From assembly GCA_027924585.1 (NCBI GenBank), contig BSBM01000076.1:2370501-2434500 (forward strand): a stretch of DNA of 64,000 bases, written 5' to 3'. Source of the DNA: Larix kaempferi. Lineage: Eukaryota; Streptophyta; Pinopsida; Pinales; Pinaceae. Positions 33,501-43,396 of this stretch are shown in pieces (within the stretch, counting starts at the first letter, position 1; the number at the start of each line of letters is the position of its first letter). The position numbers were made by a program, and so were the translations under genes. Under the pieces are notes generated by a model. The model was not told where the DNA came from and made no database searches. It worked only from the letters and a program-made list of their open reading frames with translations.

Positions 33501-34222
33501 AGCATTAGAGCGCTTGGAGGCTGAACTATTGGGTGATCATGATGATCCAATTCAGACTACCCCTACAGAGATGCCACCCCCAAGCAGAAGCAGCTTTCCA
33601 GATGTAGGAGTTTTGCCTTTAGCTTCACAACGTCCAATTTCAGCCCGCGGGGGCCATTCATCTTCTACTCATGTTCCACGATCACTTCCACCAGCACCTA
33701 TTCCACCTAGAACACGGGAAAAGAAATTGGAAGTTACTCGTGGCAAGCGGAAAGCTTAGTAGATTCATAGTACTTTGTAGTTTGTAGTTTGTAGTTTGTA
33801 TTTCATTTTCATGTTTATTTTGGCGGTTGGCGGCTTGGCCTATTTTGTAAACATTGCCTAGTTTGATGGCAAATATTATATGTTGAAATTTGAAGGTTGA
33901 TGTTGTTGATGATTGATGATTTGATGATGCTCATTTAATGAAAATGTTATAAGTTATAGCTCCTAGAATCTAGAAGACGAGATGATTAATCATTAATGTT
34001 ATATCAATGTGTACTAAATGGTTATATCAATATCTAGATTTTATGTTTTGATGTTTTCTATAGCTAATTTGGCATAATACATGTTTTTTTTAATTTATAT
34101 GCATCAAAATATATTAAAATATATATTATATAAAAAACGCTCCCGAAACGGAAGCTTTTGAAAATTTCGCTTTTCGCTCCCGCTCCCGCTCCCGCTCCCG
34201 CTCCCCGCTCCCAACAGCATTG
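30585..34222 (+). mobile_element. hAT DNA transposon, apparently complete
   Basis: Flanked by the perfect 8-bp duplication GTCTCAAC (30577-30584 and 34223-34230). Terminal inverted repeats are CAAAGCAGCTGGGA and CAATGCTGTTGGGA (11 of 14 match). The left subterminal region (30595-30870) is packed with gaatcgatccc-type repeats in both directions; the right one (34137-34215) has cgctcc repeats. Such arrays are typical transposase-binding regions of hAT elements. The single long ORF inside is intact. Confidence 0.92.
31186..33759 (+). CDS. hAT transposase (BED finger, DUF659, hAT dimerisation)
   Basis: Open frame of 857 residues without stops. It has a BED-type finger (C126, C129, H143 then Cys), a DUF659 region at about 250-410 with SDGWTN (near 314) and ITDNAANC (near 374), which supply catalytic Asp residues, and a C-terminal hAT dimerisation domain with SSSAERCWS (near 703, catalytic Glu). 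Catalyses cut-and-paste transposition. The first 55 residues are hydrophobic, odd for a nuclear protein. An intron (donor gtaggc about 31131, acceptor attgcag about 31263) or a start at the Met of MMVLGSRCGGG would remove most of them. Possibly still functional. Confidence 0.9.
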   Translation: MLKNGKLAMFSSPTLSNIFFSIILLQGTSDSHLKSRNMMGIWFWFFIPLLLIMMVLGSRCGGGSDEGEEVESDAYQGEEEEGEEGDDDEDEGEGDVGQKQKDTTPLWKYVTRQGGGRGGGTTKFGCPHCGKTYTGSYTRVRKHLCGVMPCDVGKSHGVKTCDKVGAKERSKYRMEEEAAQNKSKRSRVDSESPQRMFGSGGAAGSSSARSGASSPHGVSPIRGRTLSDFLDQGCRDDVDSKVYRFLYACGVPFNVLRSPYWHEMVQAINGGPQGYRSPGYDKARTVGLDKEKAKINSALGKFTNDWSNYGVSIVSDGWTNVKGRPLINILGVSASGAVFLSAHDYSDRYKTAINIAQPLLKTIQEIGPYNVIQVITDNAANCKAAGAIIMDKYPNIFWSGCLVHTLNLLMRDIVKMKDPNYRWIGALYKRGKKMIKFITNHSMAHHIFRNHSKLDLLKIAKTRFASYYLTFRRLLKVREALASMVSSDPWQELKDRVASASDRSDFQEVEDTVLEGHFWSQVRYVLQFTKPVYNMIRFADTDQPVIGEVYEQMDSMLGQIKDIVEQRDAVLYDHIHKLVVKRWDNLNVPLHALAYVLTPKYYSPIWLAQPAPGGGVRKKPHTDPEVAAGYMLASEKLVPDEEECAQVRSELSIYISEHGRFGSLFATKDRDRLDPIHWWNMHGSGATYLHKLALRVLSQVVNSSSAERCWSTYNFIHSVKRNSLNVDRAESLVYVHYNLRLLSHYCEAAKNDRTFLTWDNNPEEANVEDGAIALERLEAELLGDHDDPIQTTPTEMPPPSRSSFPDVGVLPLASQRPISARGGHSSSTHVPRSLPPAPIPPRTREKKLEVTRGKRKA

Positions 34223-34412
34223 GTCTCAACCATTGTTTTCGCATGCAGAGGTTCCTTATGATCCGGAGCATCTTGGGTCTTCTACACAAACTTATCATCA
34301 TAAGAGGCCTTTGGAACAATATGTTGAAGTGGTTGATTTGCCTCACCGTGCACATGTATATATCACTCCTATCCAAGCTTGGATAGAAGAATCATGTGCA
34401 AGCACCTGCTAG
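34223..34412 (+). pseudogene. Gypsy gag-like region, continuation after hAT
   Basis: Removing the hAT element and one copy of its 8-bp duplication joins NKDLSQ to PLFSHAEVPYDPEHLGSS in one frame, ending ...EESCASTC-stop at 34412. The join shows this was coding sequence before the hAT arrived. Confidence 0.6.
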
Positions 34413-34430
34413 TTCGGGAAGCAGTTTGAT

Positions 34431-34610
34431 GCTATGTTTTAAAAATCGGCCAAATTGGTTTTGGAATGGGTCGATCTACCGGTTTGATAAGGAACCGAAT
34501 CAACTCGGTCTGCAAATTGTTTCGGTTGGCCGGTTCGGTACCGAACTGGTCTAATCGGCCGAGTTATGTAAAAAATCGGTCGGTTTGTCTAGAATTTTGT
34601 GTGGGTGCTC
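34431..34610 (+). repeat. CCGGTT-rich repeat related to the 13.7-kb MITE
   Basis: Begins atgttttaaaaatcgg and continues with many cggt/accg words (ccggtttgat, ggccggttcggtaccgaac), resembling the left arm of the MITE at 13710. No matching right end was found, so it is probably truncated. Confidence 0.5.
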
Positions 34611-35280
34611 GCATACTCAAAAAAACAATGCAATATCTCCATGGTGCAGTAGTACTTGGTGATATTAAGTAAAAGTGACATTCTCCTTATCTTTTATTTT
34701 CCATCCTTTTACTGAAATTTTTAACATTACCATTAATTGTTTCAGGATGTTTGAGAGTGGTTCCAACCGCATCGGACTTCATATGCAAAAAGTAGATTTT
34801 TAGATCCCATTCAAAATTCAACAGACTTAATAGTTTTCAGGATTTTAGGATTGCAAGGTTTCCACCAACTTCTATCATGTATGAGGGTATGGAATTGGCA
34901 TTTAATCAAGCACATCAACGCCTATATGTACCTTGATGTTGGTGGCGTTGATTGTTGAATTCCTCTGTCACGACCTTAATAAAAATGTACCCTTCACTCA
35001 TGCAAACTCACTTATCAAGCATGGGAAGCTTTTTCTACGTTATTTTAGCGATTGGATTAGGAAGTTTCATCAAAGTTGTAGTGTGTTGAGCCGTTAACTA
35101 ATGTCCTTGGAGGATCAACTTTGACATTCAAGTTAGAGGCAAGGGCTAGAGCCTAGAGGAGGGAGGCATAAGGTGCTATTGATGAATAGGATCCCAATGT
35201 AAGCAATGATTTGTTGACATGTATGATTGATGATTTATATTTCACATTCATTTTCGTAAATGTCTTTGCTAATTTATTAA

Positions 35281-35335
<55 letters not shown>

Positions 35336-35560
35336 CCTCATTTCCAAAATTTTTGGGGGGTAACGTTTCCCCTGTTTTGAAGTTTCCCCATTTCGTCCTC
35401 GTTTCCCCGTTTCATGCAACTTAGGTTGAAGCTGTTCAAACCCTTGTACAACAATTTTGAAGCAAACATGTGCCTTTTATGACCTTTGCAGTAGTAAAAA
35501 GTCATGAAAATCACCTTAAAGGCTTAAAATAAATTGTGGGCAGTACTAGAGCAGGCTCAG
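34611..35560. other. Non-coding stretch
   Basis: No gene seen. Contains the AT microsatellite listed separately and a gtttccc-rich patch (35365-35420). 34700-34740 resembles 43770-43800 (ccttttact...ttaacattaccattaatt), so a low-copy repeat is shared with the region right of the gene. Confidence 0.35.
35285..35328. repeat. (AT)n microsatellite
   Basis: About 22 uninterrupted AT units. Confidence 0.95.
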
Positions 35561-35663
35561 GAGATGCAGGAGGAAGGTGCGACGGTGATCTGAGGGTTTC
35601 TGATCTTGGGAACTGTGTGGGGTATTCGTTGGGGCCTCATGGGAGTGCGGTCTGGGAAAGGAC

Positions 35664-36560
35664 ATGAGTGCAGCTATCGATGGCGAGGCTTTGGCCTCTT
35701 TCGGGGCTATTGATAGAGGAAAAAAGGCAAACCAATGTCCTGCCCCTGAATGTGGGACTAGAAACATGGAAGCAGGGACTAGTGGTGTGGCCACTTTTGT
35801 GCAGATAACGACAGAACCGAGGAAGCCCGGGCAGTGCTTGCCGAAGGCAAACAAGATCCCCAAACTCCTGATAAAATCGGAGAGGGTCAGAACAGATATT
35901 CAGTACATGAAGGAACATGCGCTCATTGGAAAATTTGTTGGGATCTGGCCGGCTGAGAAAGCGCTGGTGTGGTGGATCAACACAACCTGGAAACCCCAGG
36001 GCCATTATGATCTACAACTAGGGTCTAAAGGGTTTTTACTGTGATTTTCTTTAATGAAGAAGACCGTACGAGGATTTTTGATAATGGACCATATTTTTTC
36101 AATTCGGCTGGATTGTATCTCCGCCCTTGGAAGGAACGTTTCAACCTGGATAAAGAAAATTTAACCATTGCCCCGGTCTGGAAACCACTCTACTCCTTAC
36201 CTTCTGAATACTGGAAGGAGGAAATCCTAATGGAGATTGGTAATGAGTTGGGGGTATTCGTAAAAGTCTCTGAACAAACCAAGAAGATGCTGTATACTTC
36301 ATACGCCCGCATATGTCTCTATAGGATATATCTCAAGATCTGCCGGCAGGGATAGACCTAACTTGGGAGGACGAAGATTGGTTCCAAGCCATTGATTATG
36401 AACAGATCCCTTTCCGCTGTCGGAGATGCCATGAACATGGGCATTTATTCAGGGATTGCCCGCTTAATAAACAACCAGTAGGGAAGATCGACTCTGAAGG
36501 AAAGGATCAAGAAGGATTCATAAAAGTTGCGACCAAGAAACGGCAAGCCAGGAAGGTATA
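35664..36560 (+). pseudogene. LINE ORF1 fragment
   Basis: Plus-strand remnant of a LINE ORF1 related to, but clearly different from, the one at 4041-5303. ALIGKFVGIWPAEKALVWWI, then RIFDNGPYFFNSAGLYLRPW and a zinc knuckle CRRCHEHGHLFRDC (36420-36461) match the same domain order. Frameshifts near 36030 and 36320 break it. No ORF2 follows, so only the 5' part was kept. Confidence 0.8.
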
Positions 36561-38365
36561 GAGTTTCTCTTCTATGTATCATTGTGGGTTTTGGAGCTAC
36601 ATCTTGTTTTCTTGCAGGAAATTCGAATTGGTGCAGAGGAGGGCGATTTCTTGAGGGTTATTGTTGGAGGGATCCACATGTTCTCTCTTGGGTTGATCTT
36701 GGTGACAGGGAGTATCATTATTGTATCTTTGTGACATAGTTGATGCTTTCTATTACATCTTTCCATCATTTTTATAATCATCTTACTTGGTTTGTTTCAC
36801 TTGATCTTGTCTTGTAGGAGGAGGATGATTTGGCATTCTTGGAGGAGGACGTTTTGGCTTGGAGCTCTTGGATCTCACTCTTGAATATACACATAGGAGA
36901 ATGCTATCAATTTGCAAGGTGGCCATAAGCAATTGAGGTAAGTTCTACAAGGTATGTGCCTACATCCATCCATTCTTCTTCATTGGTCACAAACCCTTAA
37001 AATTCAAAACTCTCATTTTTGTTTTTCTTAGATCTACTTGGATCTAGGTTGGCTTTTGGAAAGAATTTGAAAACCCACCTCTATAGTATCCACGACAACT
37101 CGGATCTATAGTTTGGTGGTGATTGGGTTCTATTTGACACACTTTCCAAGGCAAAGTAGCCCTCTTGAAGCAAATTGCACCCCTTGGGAAAAGCTAATTG
37201 GGTTAGATCCAACACATGGGTAGGTGAGATCCCACTTGATTTATGATCCTCATACTTCACCCCATTGATTTTTGCCTTGTGGGCCTCATTTCTCATTTTG
37301 AGGGTTGTGCCCCACTTGGGTCAATTTGGTGATGCATTTTCCATCTCAATTCTATGGAGATCTAGCCATTGGATCACTTTGATTTTGTAGATCCATATTG
37401 ATACTTGCCTAAACTATTTGGATCTAAAGTTTGGTGGTCATTGGACTTGATTTGACACACCTTACCATGCTTTTAGCCCTCCTTGGGCAAAGTCACTCCT
37501 TGGGTGTTTGAGTTTGTCCACTTCTAGGACGTGGGTGGTTGAGATCCCATTGGATTTGAAACAAGCATACCTTGAAACCTACATCTAGTGTCTCACTTTG
37601 TGAAGTTCTTCCTTGGGGGTATCATTCCTCATTTTGGGGATTGTTGTCCACTTGGATCACATAGTGAAATATTAGATCTAGTAAGATCCAACCATCACAT
37701 CTTGGGTAACCCACTTGATTTGCATCCTAGGTGTCCTGATCTATAATTTGACATCCTTTTGACTCCATTTGCCCATCTACTCAAGGCACTAGTCCACCTA
37801 GGGCAATTCGCGCTCCTTGGGAGTAGTGTCACTTCCTAGATCCCATATGTGGGTATCTCTATTTTCACTTTAGATCCATAGATCTACTCTTTGCATACCC
37901 CTTAGTACCATTTACACCCCTAACTTCACCTTGTGGGTCCCATTTGAGCCATTTCCATATCCCAAGGAAGTGGGTCCCACCTGTGTATTTCATGGTACTA
38001 GATCTTGTCACCTTATCTCATCATGTGGCCTAAATCATTCATTGGTTGAAACACTAATCACTCCTTAAACCTCCTTCAACCATACTTAAACTTATAGGTC
38101 CACCCAACCTTGCATTGGTTTCCGTAACTTGTCTTTTACATATCCCTAGGAACCTTTGTTTGGGTCCAATCATCTTTGGTTGGTTATAGGGTCTCCCCTC
38201 AAGTCTTGATTCATCTCGATCTAAAGTGAAGAGTTCCTCGGTTGACGTGACTCCCAGCTTGCATTGGGAACCGTGGCATCTCTTGGGTCACCTTTTTAGT
38301 TGTCCATCTCCTCTACCATCCCGGATGGGATACCATTAGGGACAACTACAAGTTGTGTGATAACA
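36561..38365 (+). mobile_element. Family F LTR, right part
   Basis: Ends cctctaccatcccggatggg ... acaactacaagttgtgtgataaca, matching the last 120 bp of the solo LTR at 13174-15784, including the terminal TGTGATAACA. It is the probable right half of the F LTR that starts at 25427. The interior is rich in diverged repeats of ttgggtc/ggatctag words; no gene. Confidence 0.55.
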
Positions 38366-38818
38366 GGAACCAAGAAAATAAACCACATACCCATCATCAT
38401 GTTTGATGGAACTAGAGATTTAACCTATTGCCTACAATAGATTGAGGAAGGAAGCATGGGAAAGAGTAGGAGATTTAACATTCTATTGACTAGATTCCAA
38501 GCATTCATGATTAAATACATAGATCAAAGTTCAAACACAAAAGAAATCAACAAGGAAGGTTTTAGACCCTACCTCTTTGGCTCTCCAATGGTAGTGACAA
38601 GTTCAACCTTTTCAATCTCCAAGGATGGCATCCTTCTCCTCTCCTCTTCTCTTCTCCTCTTCTCCTCTCCTATTCTATTCTCTTCTCAAGCGAATGAAAG
38701 TGAGAATGAAGATGGAGAAGAGGCCTTTATCCCCCAAAGCCCTACTCCTTCCCTCCAAAAGCCCACCCATGGACCCCATCCCTCTTCCATGGATTTCCTC
38801 TTCGCGGGTGTGAACCTA

Positions 38819-39060
38819 CAACGGGAGCGATTTCGGGAGCTACGCAGAGCTAAGGCGAGAGCGTTTTTTTTAATGGTAGAGCGTTTTGTAGAGCGTCCGG
38901 GAGCGATGAGGGAGCGATCGGGAGCAATAGCTCCCTCATCTCTCCCGGATAGAGCTAGGGAGTGTTTTTTGCTGCCCTTAGAGCGTGCTCTACATTTTGC
39001 TCTGGCCCGGGAGCGAAACAGGGAGCGCGCTTCACGTTAGCTCCCGCAGCGCTTTGGCCA
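38819..39060. repeat. GGGAGCG-rich block
   Basis: At least ten GGGAGC/GAGCG words, mainly on one strand with a few inverted (agctcccgcag). It resembles the cgctcccgctccc right end of the hAT element read in reverse. Probably a non-autonomous relative, but no TIR pair or duplication could be fixed. Confidence 0.45.
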
Positions 39061-39149
39061 GCATCGAGCTTCCAGAGCGGGGGCGAGGGGGGGAAGGACG
39101 CTTCCCCACAACCTTGCTCTAGTTGCTTGAGTTGGGCGAGAATCATTCA

Positions 39150-39384
39150 CCAAAAACCTTAGCTGGGTTTGATATTTTCTAACTGGTTCACTTGGGATAT
39201 TTGGGGAAGAAAATCTATTAGATGGATGAGGCAAATGATGGGTATCATAAGAATCTTGATATGAAGGTTCATACCCATACTTATATCCGTAATCATCCTC
39301 ATACCGAAATATCGGATTCCTTTTATTATACTCTCTTAATTCCATTGAAGTTTGTAAAAAGTCACGAAGAACATCTGGGTCCAT
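39150..39384 (-). pseudogene. Start of a gypsy gag ORF
   Basis: On the minus strand MDPDVLRDFLQTSMELREYN opens an acidic, Tyr-rich region (RYEDDYGYKYGYEPSYQDSY). Just upstream is tggcga...gactccattggggaa, like gypsy primer sites. Coding similarity fades before 39150, where the GGGAGCG block begins. Confidence 0.45.
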
Positions 39385-39439
39385 AATGAATTAAAAATTA
39401 AGATTCCCCAATGGAGTCTATATATGGGTTCGCCAGTGG

Positions 39440-39561
39440 AATTGCATTGTGGAGTCATCAACTGCCGATCTCAGGCATCTCATAGTAAAGGACTAGCTCA
39501 GAAAAGTACTGGAATCTGGTCTGAAGATATGGTAGCCCTAGCTACTATAAATGTGATAACA
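39440..39561 (-). mobile_element. Family F LTR start, inverted
   Basis: On the minus strand it starts TGTTATCACATTTATAGTAG and continues ccagtacttttctgagct, matching 25427-25545 with divergence. It forms the right border of the compound insertion, so the insertion has inverted F starts at both ends. Confidence 0.65.
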
Positions 39562-39720
39562 AGGACCTAGTACATGCCATATGACATTATTTAAGTGTCT
39601 AGCATGTTTATATATGTTGTCACATGAACTTTAATAACCCCCCAAGGCCTAACCACCAACCTGAGTATTCCAGCTTTGGAGGTGTAGGAGAAAAACTCGT
39701 TAATTATACTCGGCTAAAGG
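39562..39720 (-). repeat. Family H repeat, left part of a split copy
   Basis: On the minus strand it reads acacctccaaagctgga ... ggggttattaaagttcatg ... catgtactaggtcct, matching 62170-62295; it breaks exactly where the F end begins. Its continuation is at 25330-25426. Confidence 0.75.
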
Positions 39721-41612
39721 CAAAGCATAATTGACAAGGGAAAAAACTCCTTGGAATACCCTCATTGGTTGCCATGTCTTAGGAAGCCAAGTTACCTATA
39801 AGACCACCATGATAGCACACTTTATTACAAACCCTGTGGGGCATGGATATGCGTTAAAAAATTAAAAAAAAGGGGCCTAAAAAGGCCTAATTTGAACTTC
39901 TGAACACTGAAATGCACAAGTATTTGTGCAAACTTTGGTGGCTCTCTGGAAATCCAACTGGGTGCAACTCAGGTGGTAACATGACCAAAATATGAAAATT
40001 CCACTCAAAAGAAGTATTTTTGAGGGATTGCCATTGGCAGTCGTGATGCATTTTGGTTGTTGGATAATTTACTCTATTTCAAGGTAGTATAGGAGCAAGT
40101 TTGCCTCTCTATTTATCATTGTTTTAAAGAGGTAGGTTTTATGTGTGAGGTTCGTTAAGGTCCAATGATGTTTCATATGCAAACATCCCTAGACAATGAG
40201 AGGGTAGTGCCCAGCATATAAGAATTCCATGCTTATTAGGCCCAAGATTACGATCTTTGATTTGGTGTTGTATCATCTCTGCTCATCTTTCTTTGCCTAA
40301 TAATCTAGGTGTTAGTCCTTTGCTCTGTGGCAGCCTACATTTACTTCATCACACAAGTAAATTAACCAATTAATATTCAAAATAATTGGTCAAATCATAC
40401 ATGTGAACTTCATTGTTAGCACAAGTCCATTCAAGATCACAACAAGAGCACCAAAGTGTTGTGCACCTAGTCGATTTCTATTCAGCTTACCCCCTTTCTA
40501 AAATGTTTTTAATACCCCAACCGGATACTCTAGAGTCTAAACCCAACCAGCCTATTCATACAAGTTGATGTTTCTTATTAAATCTTGGCTGTGAATGACA
40601 GACATAATTGGAGTGGATAGATTTTCCCCGTGTAGCTATGCAATAAAAACATTACTCCAAGAAGCATAATAATATGGAAAAATTAGCCATGTAAACCAAC
40701 CACAAATATCATCATTGCATCTTTAAAACTTGTGTACATATGCCATGCATCTAACCAATAATAAGCTAATTTGTGCAAAGTTAATTTTAAAAGCCAACGT
40801 TCTGGTTTTCCAAAAACAATAGATTATGGTTTTCACAGTCCCAGTCATAAATAATGATCAAAACATGACAAATTGATGCCTTGAGTTGGTTCATCCCAGA
40901 TGCTGTTGTAGATCTCTAGCTCTCCCAAGCAGTTTCCCAGCTGTCCCCAAATCTCCCCCAGTCATCTGCAGATCCCCGTATTCCTTACAGATTTCTACAT
41001 GAAGTATCGGACTAGTCATCCTCCATTCTCACTGGCCTATCCTTTTCTTGTTCCTTTGAAATGTATTATTTACATTTGCTAGCTTGTCATGGAAATAAAT
41101 AGATTGCTATGTGAGTCTGATTATGAAGTCCTTGATGAGAAGCTTCTTTGCAGTGTAACTAAGAAGATCGTTATATACTTGCTTGGGATGTCACTCAACA
41201 CATTGTACACTAAATGAAACCAAGAAATTCAAGAACTGTGTAACTAAAGATATACATTATTTTCTGCCAAGCTACTCATCTTTGATGAATGCCTTTTACC
41301 ACAGTAATGCTCACGTTGTTGGTAGATTGAAGAAGTTTATAAATATTCGTTACAGTTCTGTTGTTGAAATGGAACAATGCATTTTATGTAGTAAAATAAT
41401 TGACAAGACTACTATTTTGTAGGTTTTTCTTAGTTACCAAGGTCGGAAAATTTTACATTGCCAACAAATTCATTACTTTTCACTTTGCTGAAGGATCTTT
41501 TCATTTCCACTCGACTGAATCCTAATGTTTTTTTTTTGGTTATCTTTATGGTTTAATATTTAATTACAGTGACTGGATGCAATGACTACAACTGCATTAG
41601 ATGTTATTGCAG
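39721..41612. other. Intronic stretch without recognised elements
   Basis: No coding or repeat structure that I can name. Belongs to the long intron of the transporter. Confidence 0.4.
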
Positions 41613-41840
41613 GTTTACCCAACGTCCATAAGGTCTACAGGCTTTGGAGCTGCAAGTTCATTTGCACGAATTGGAGGAGTGTTATGCCCTGTTATAGCTG
41701 TAGGTCTGGTGAAAAGCTGCCGGAGAGCATTAGCTATTTCTTTATTTGAAGTTGTAATTTTGTTGGCAGGAATTGCTGCTTTGTTTCTTCCTATAGAAAC
41801 CAAAGGACGGGCTCTAAGTGATGTTGTTCCTTCTAAATAA
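41613..41840 (+). CDS. OCT7: OCT7-like transporter, last exon
   Basis: Follows ...gttattgcag. Encodes VYPTSIRSTGFGAASSFARI, then GGVLCPVIAVGLV, a final helix (LFEVVILLAGIAALFL) and the MFS C-terminal motif PIETKGRALSD, ending SK-stop at 41840. It completes the YAPE/VYPT junction expected in this family and keeps phase 0 with the exon ending at 23204. The intervening intron is 18,408 bp. No frame damage, so the gene can be functional if the upstream exons exist. Confidence 0.82.
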   Translation, partial: VYPTSIRSTGFGAASSFARIGGVLCPVIAVGLVKSCRRALAISLFEVVILLAGIAALFLPIETKGRALSDVVPSK

Positions 41841-42094
41841 CATTGTGCCAGTTGAGGATTACAAAAAGATATCTACTAAAAGTATATCCCTTCACCTATT
41901 TTTGGTGGCAATGTATGTTTACGTTGATGTGAACCTACAATATGCCTACATTATATAAAATATTCGTTATTAACTTGAGCTGTGATTCTAGGTCAGATAT
42001 TTTATTTCCTTTTATTGATCAATTTTCCATTTCTCTGAGATGCATATTGAGATCAACTGCATTTCTTTTTGTTAGCAAGGCTCTGTAGGCATGG

Positions 42095-42100
42095 AATAAA
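42095..42100 (+). promoter_or_regulatory. Candidate poly(A) signal of the OCT7-like gene
   Basis: AATAAA 255 bp after the stop codon at 41840, in a T-rich 3' region. Distance is normal for a plant 3' UTR; other weaker signals are possible. Confidence 0.4.
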
Positions 42101-43346
42101 CGTGAACTAGATGTACTAGTTCTGTTGTTTTTTAATCCCAGATAATTTTACTGTGCCTATTTGAAGGGCAATACTCTAAGCTTGAATTTGAGTATATTTC
42201 TTGATGGGGAAAAAGCTTGATTTGACAAGGTTAATGACAAAACACCTTTTGTTAACAAGTGAGATAATCACATTCCTATGATGCCATTGACACCATGCAT
42301 GCTCCACTGATATCTAAAGAGTAAAATGCTTTTCCTTGTAGAAAATTGCACTAGCTCAAGAACAACGTTAATAGGCCAGAGAATAGCTATTGATGTATGG
42401 GGAAAGGCACTGGTACATTGTTGCATTCAGTATGTGATAAAAATAAGATAATATAAACCAGTTACATTGTGAAGAGAAACATGGAGATGCAAAACTTCTG
42501 TCAGTCTTTGTGATTACCTCACGGAATCTAGTTAGAGATATCAATGATATTGATATAATCTCTCATTCATAAATTATATAGGAACCTAAAGGAAATAATA
42601 TAAATATTATTATGAATACCAATATTTATTATTTAGAAACCATGGACATAAACACTGCTCCAACAGCTCATCACTTGGTGGCCTTTCAATATGTACATAT
42701 TTCCTTATATACTAAAGCAATGGAGATGGTTAAGTCTTATAGGTCAGAACTTTTTAACCACTTATATTTTAATATAAACTCAACTATCATGTGACTTTCT
42801 AACAATTGTATCGCCAATCAACAAATATTTTCACGACAATTGTTACATTGTAAATGGATACAGTAACATTCACCTAATTTTATTACATTATAATATTTCT
42901 GCTTTGACCTTGTGAGATGTTATGCTTCTGTCTTACATGCCTGCAAGATTGGTTGGTTGCTTCTTGTGGTTAATCCATGTGCATCGTCTATTAGCCATAT
43001 CACCTAACCATAAAACATATGGATGCCTTTGCATATATTCCTTTAAATCATTGGTCTTTGACTCAATGTAATACCTGTTAAGGACTGGCTTACACACAGC
43101 CCTTTTTCATCCTCTAGCTAGCTACCATGGACACTTGTAATTGCAACGATCGGCTCTTTAAGACAGGCCTACGGAGCAGCAAGCCTTCAACAAATAGGCT
43201 GAAAAGGGGTGATAATGGCAATGATAGTGTGTTCTCTTCTCACTTCTTTGCTTGGAAATGCATTTGACACTAAGTTGCACGATATGGGTAAACAGCTACA
43301 AGTTTCTGAGTCAGAAACACTTTAGAAATGTGACAACGGGGAAACA

Positions 43347-43396
<50 letters not shown>

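Larger units (their letters stand above)
23205..41612 (+). other. 18.4-kb intron of the OCT7-like gene
   Basis: Donor gttggt at 23205 and acceptor ttgcag at 41607-41612 join two in-phase exons of one protein. The intron holds a minus-strand H repeat split by a 14.1-kb compound insertion that includes LTRs, a gypsy gag region, a hAT transposon and a LINE fragment. 23205-25250 and 39720-41600 show no recognisable gene or element. Confidence 0.78.

Noticed and set aside
35285-35328. Regular short repeats that might suggest a CRISPR-like array (also 43349, 25258)
   Set aside because: Plain AT/TC microsatellites without spacers, in a plant sequence.
38456-39040. 194-residue open frame on the plus strand
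   Set aside because: Low-complexity Leu/Ser then Arg/Glu runs from ctcctctt and gagcg repeats; crosses from one repeat into another.
41183-41422. 79-residue open frame before the last transporter exon
   Set aside because: No transporter similarity and not in phase; intronic chance frame.
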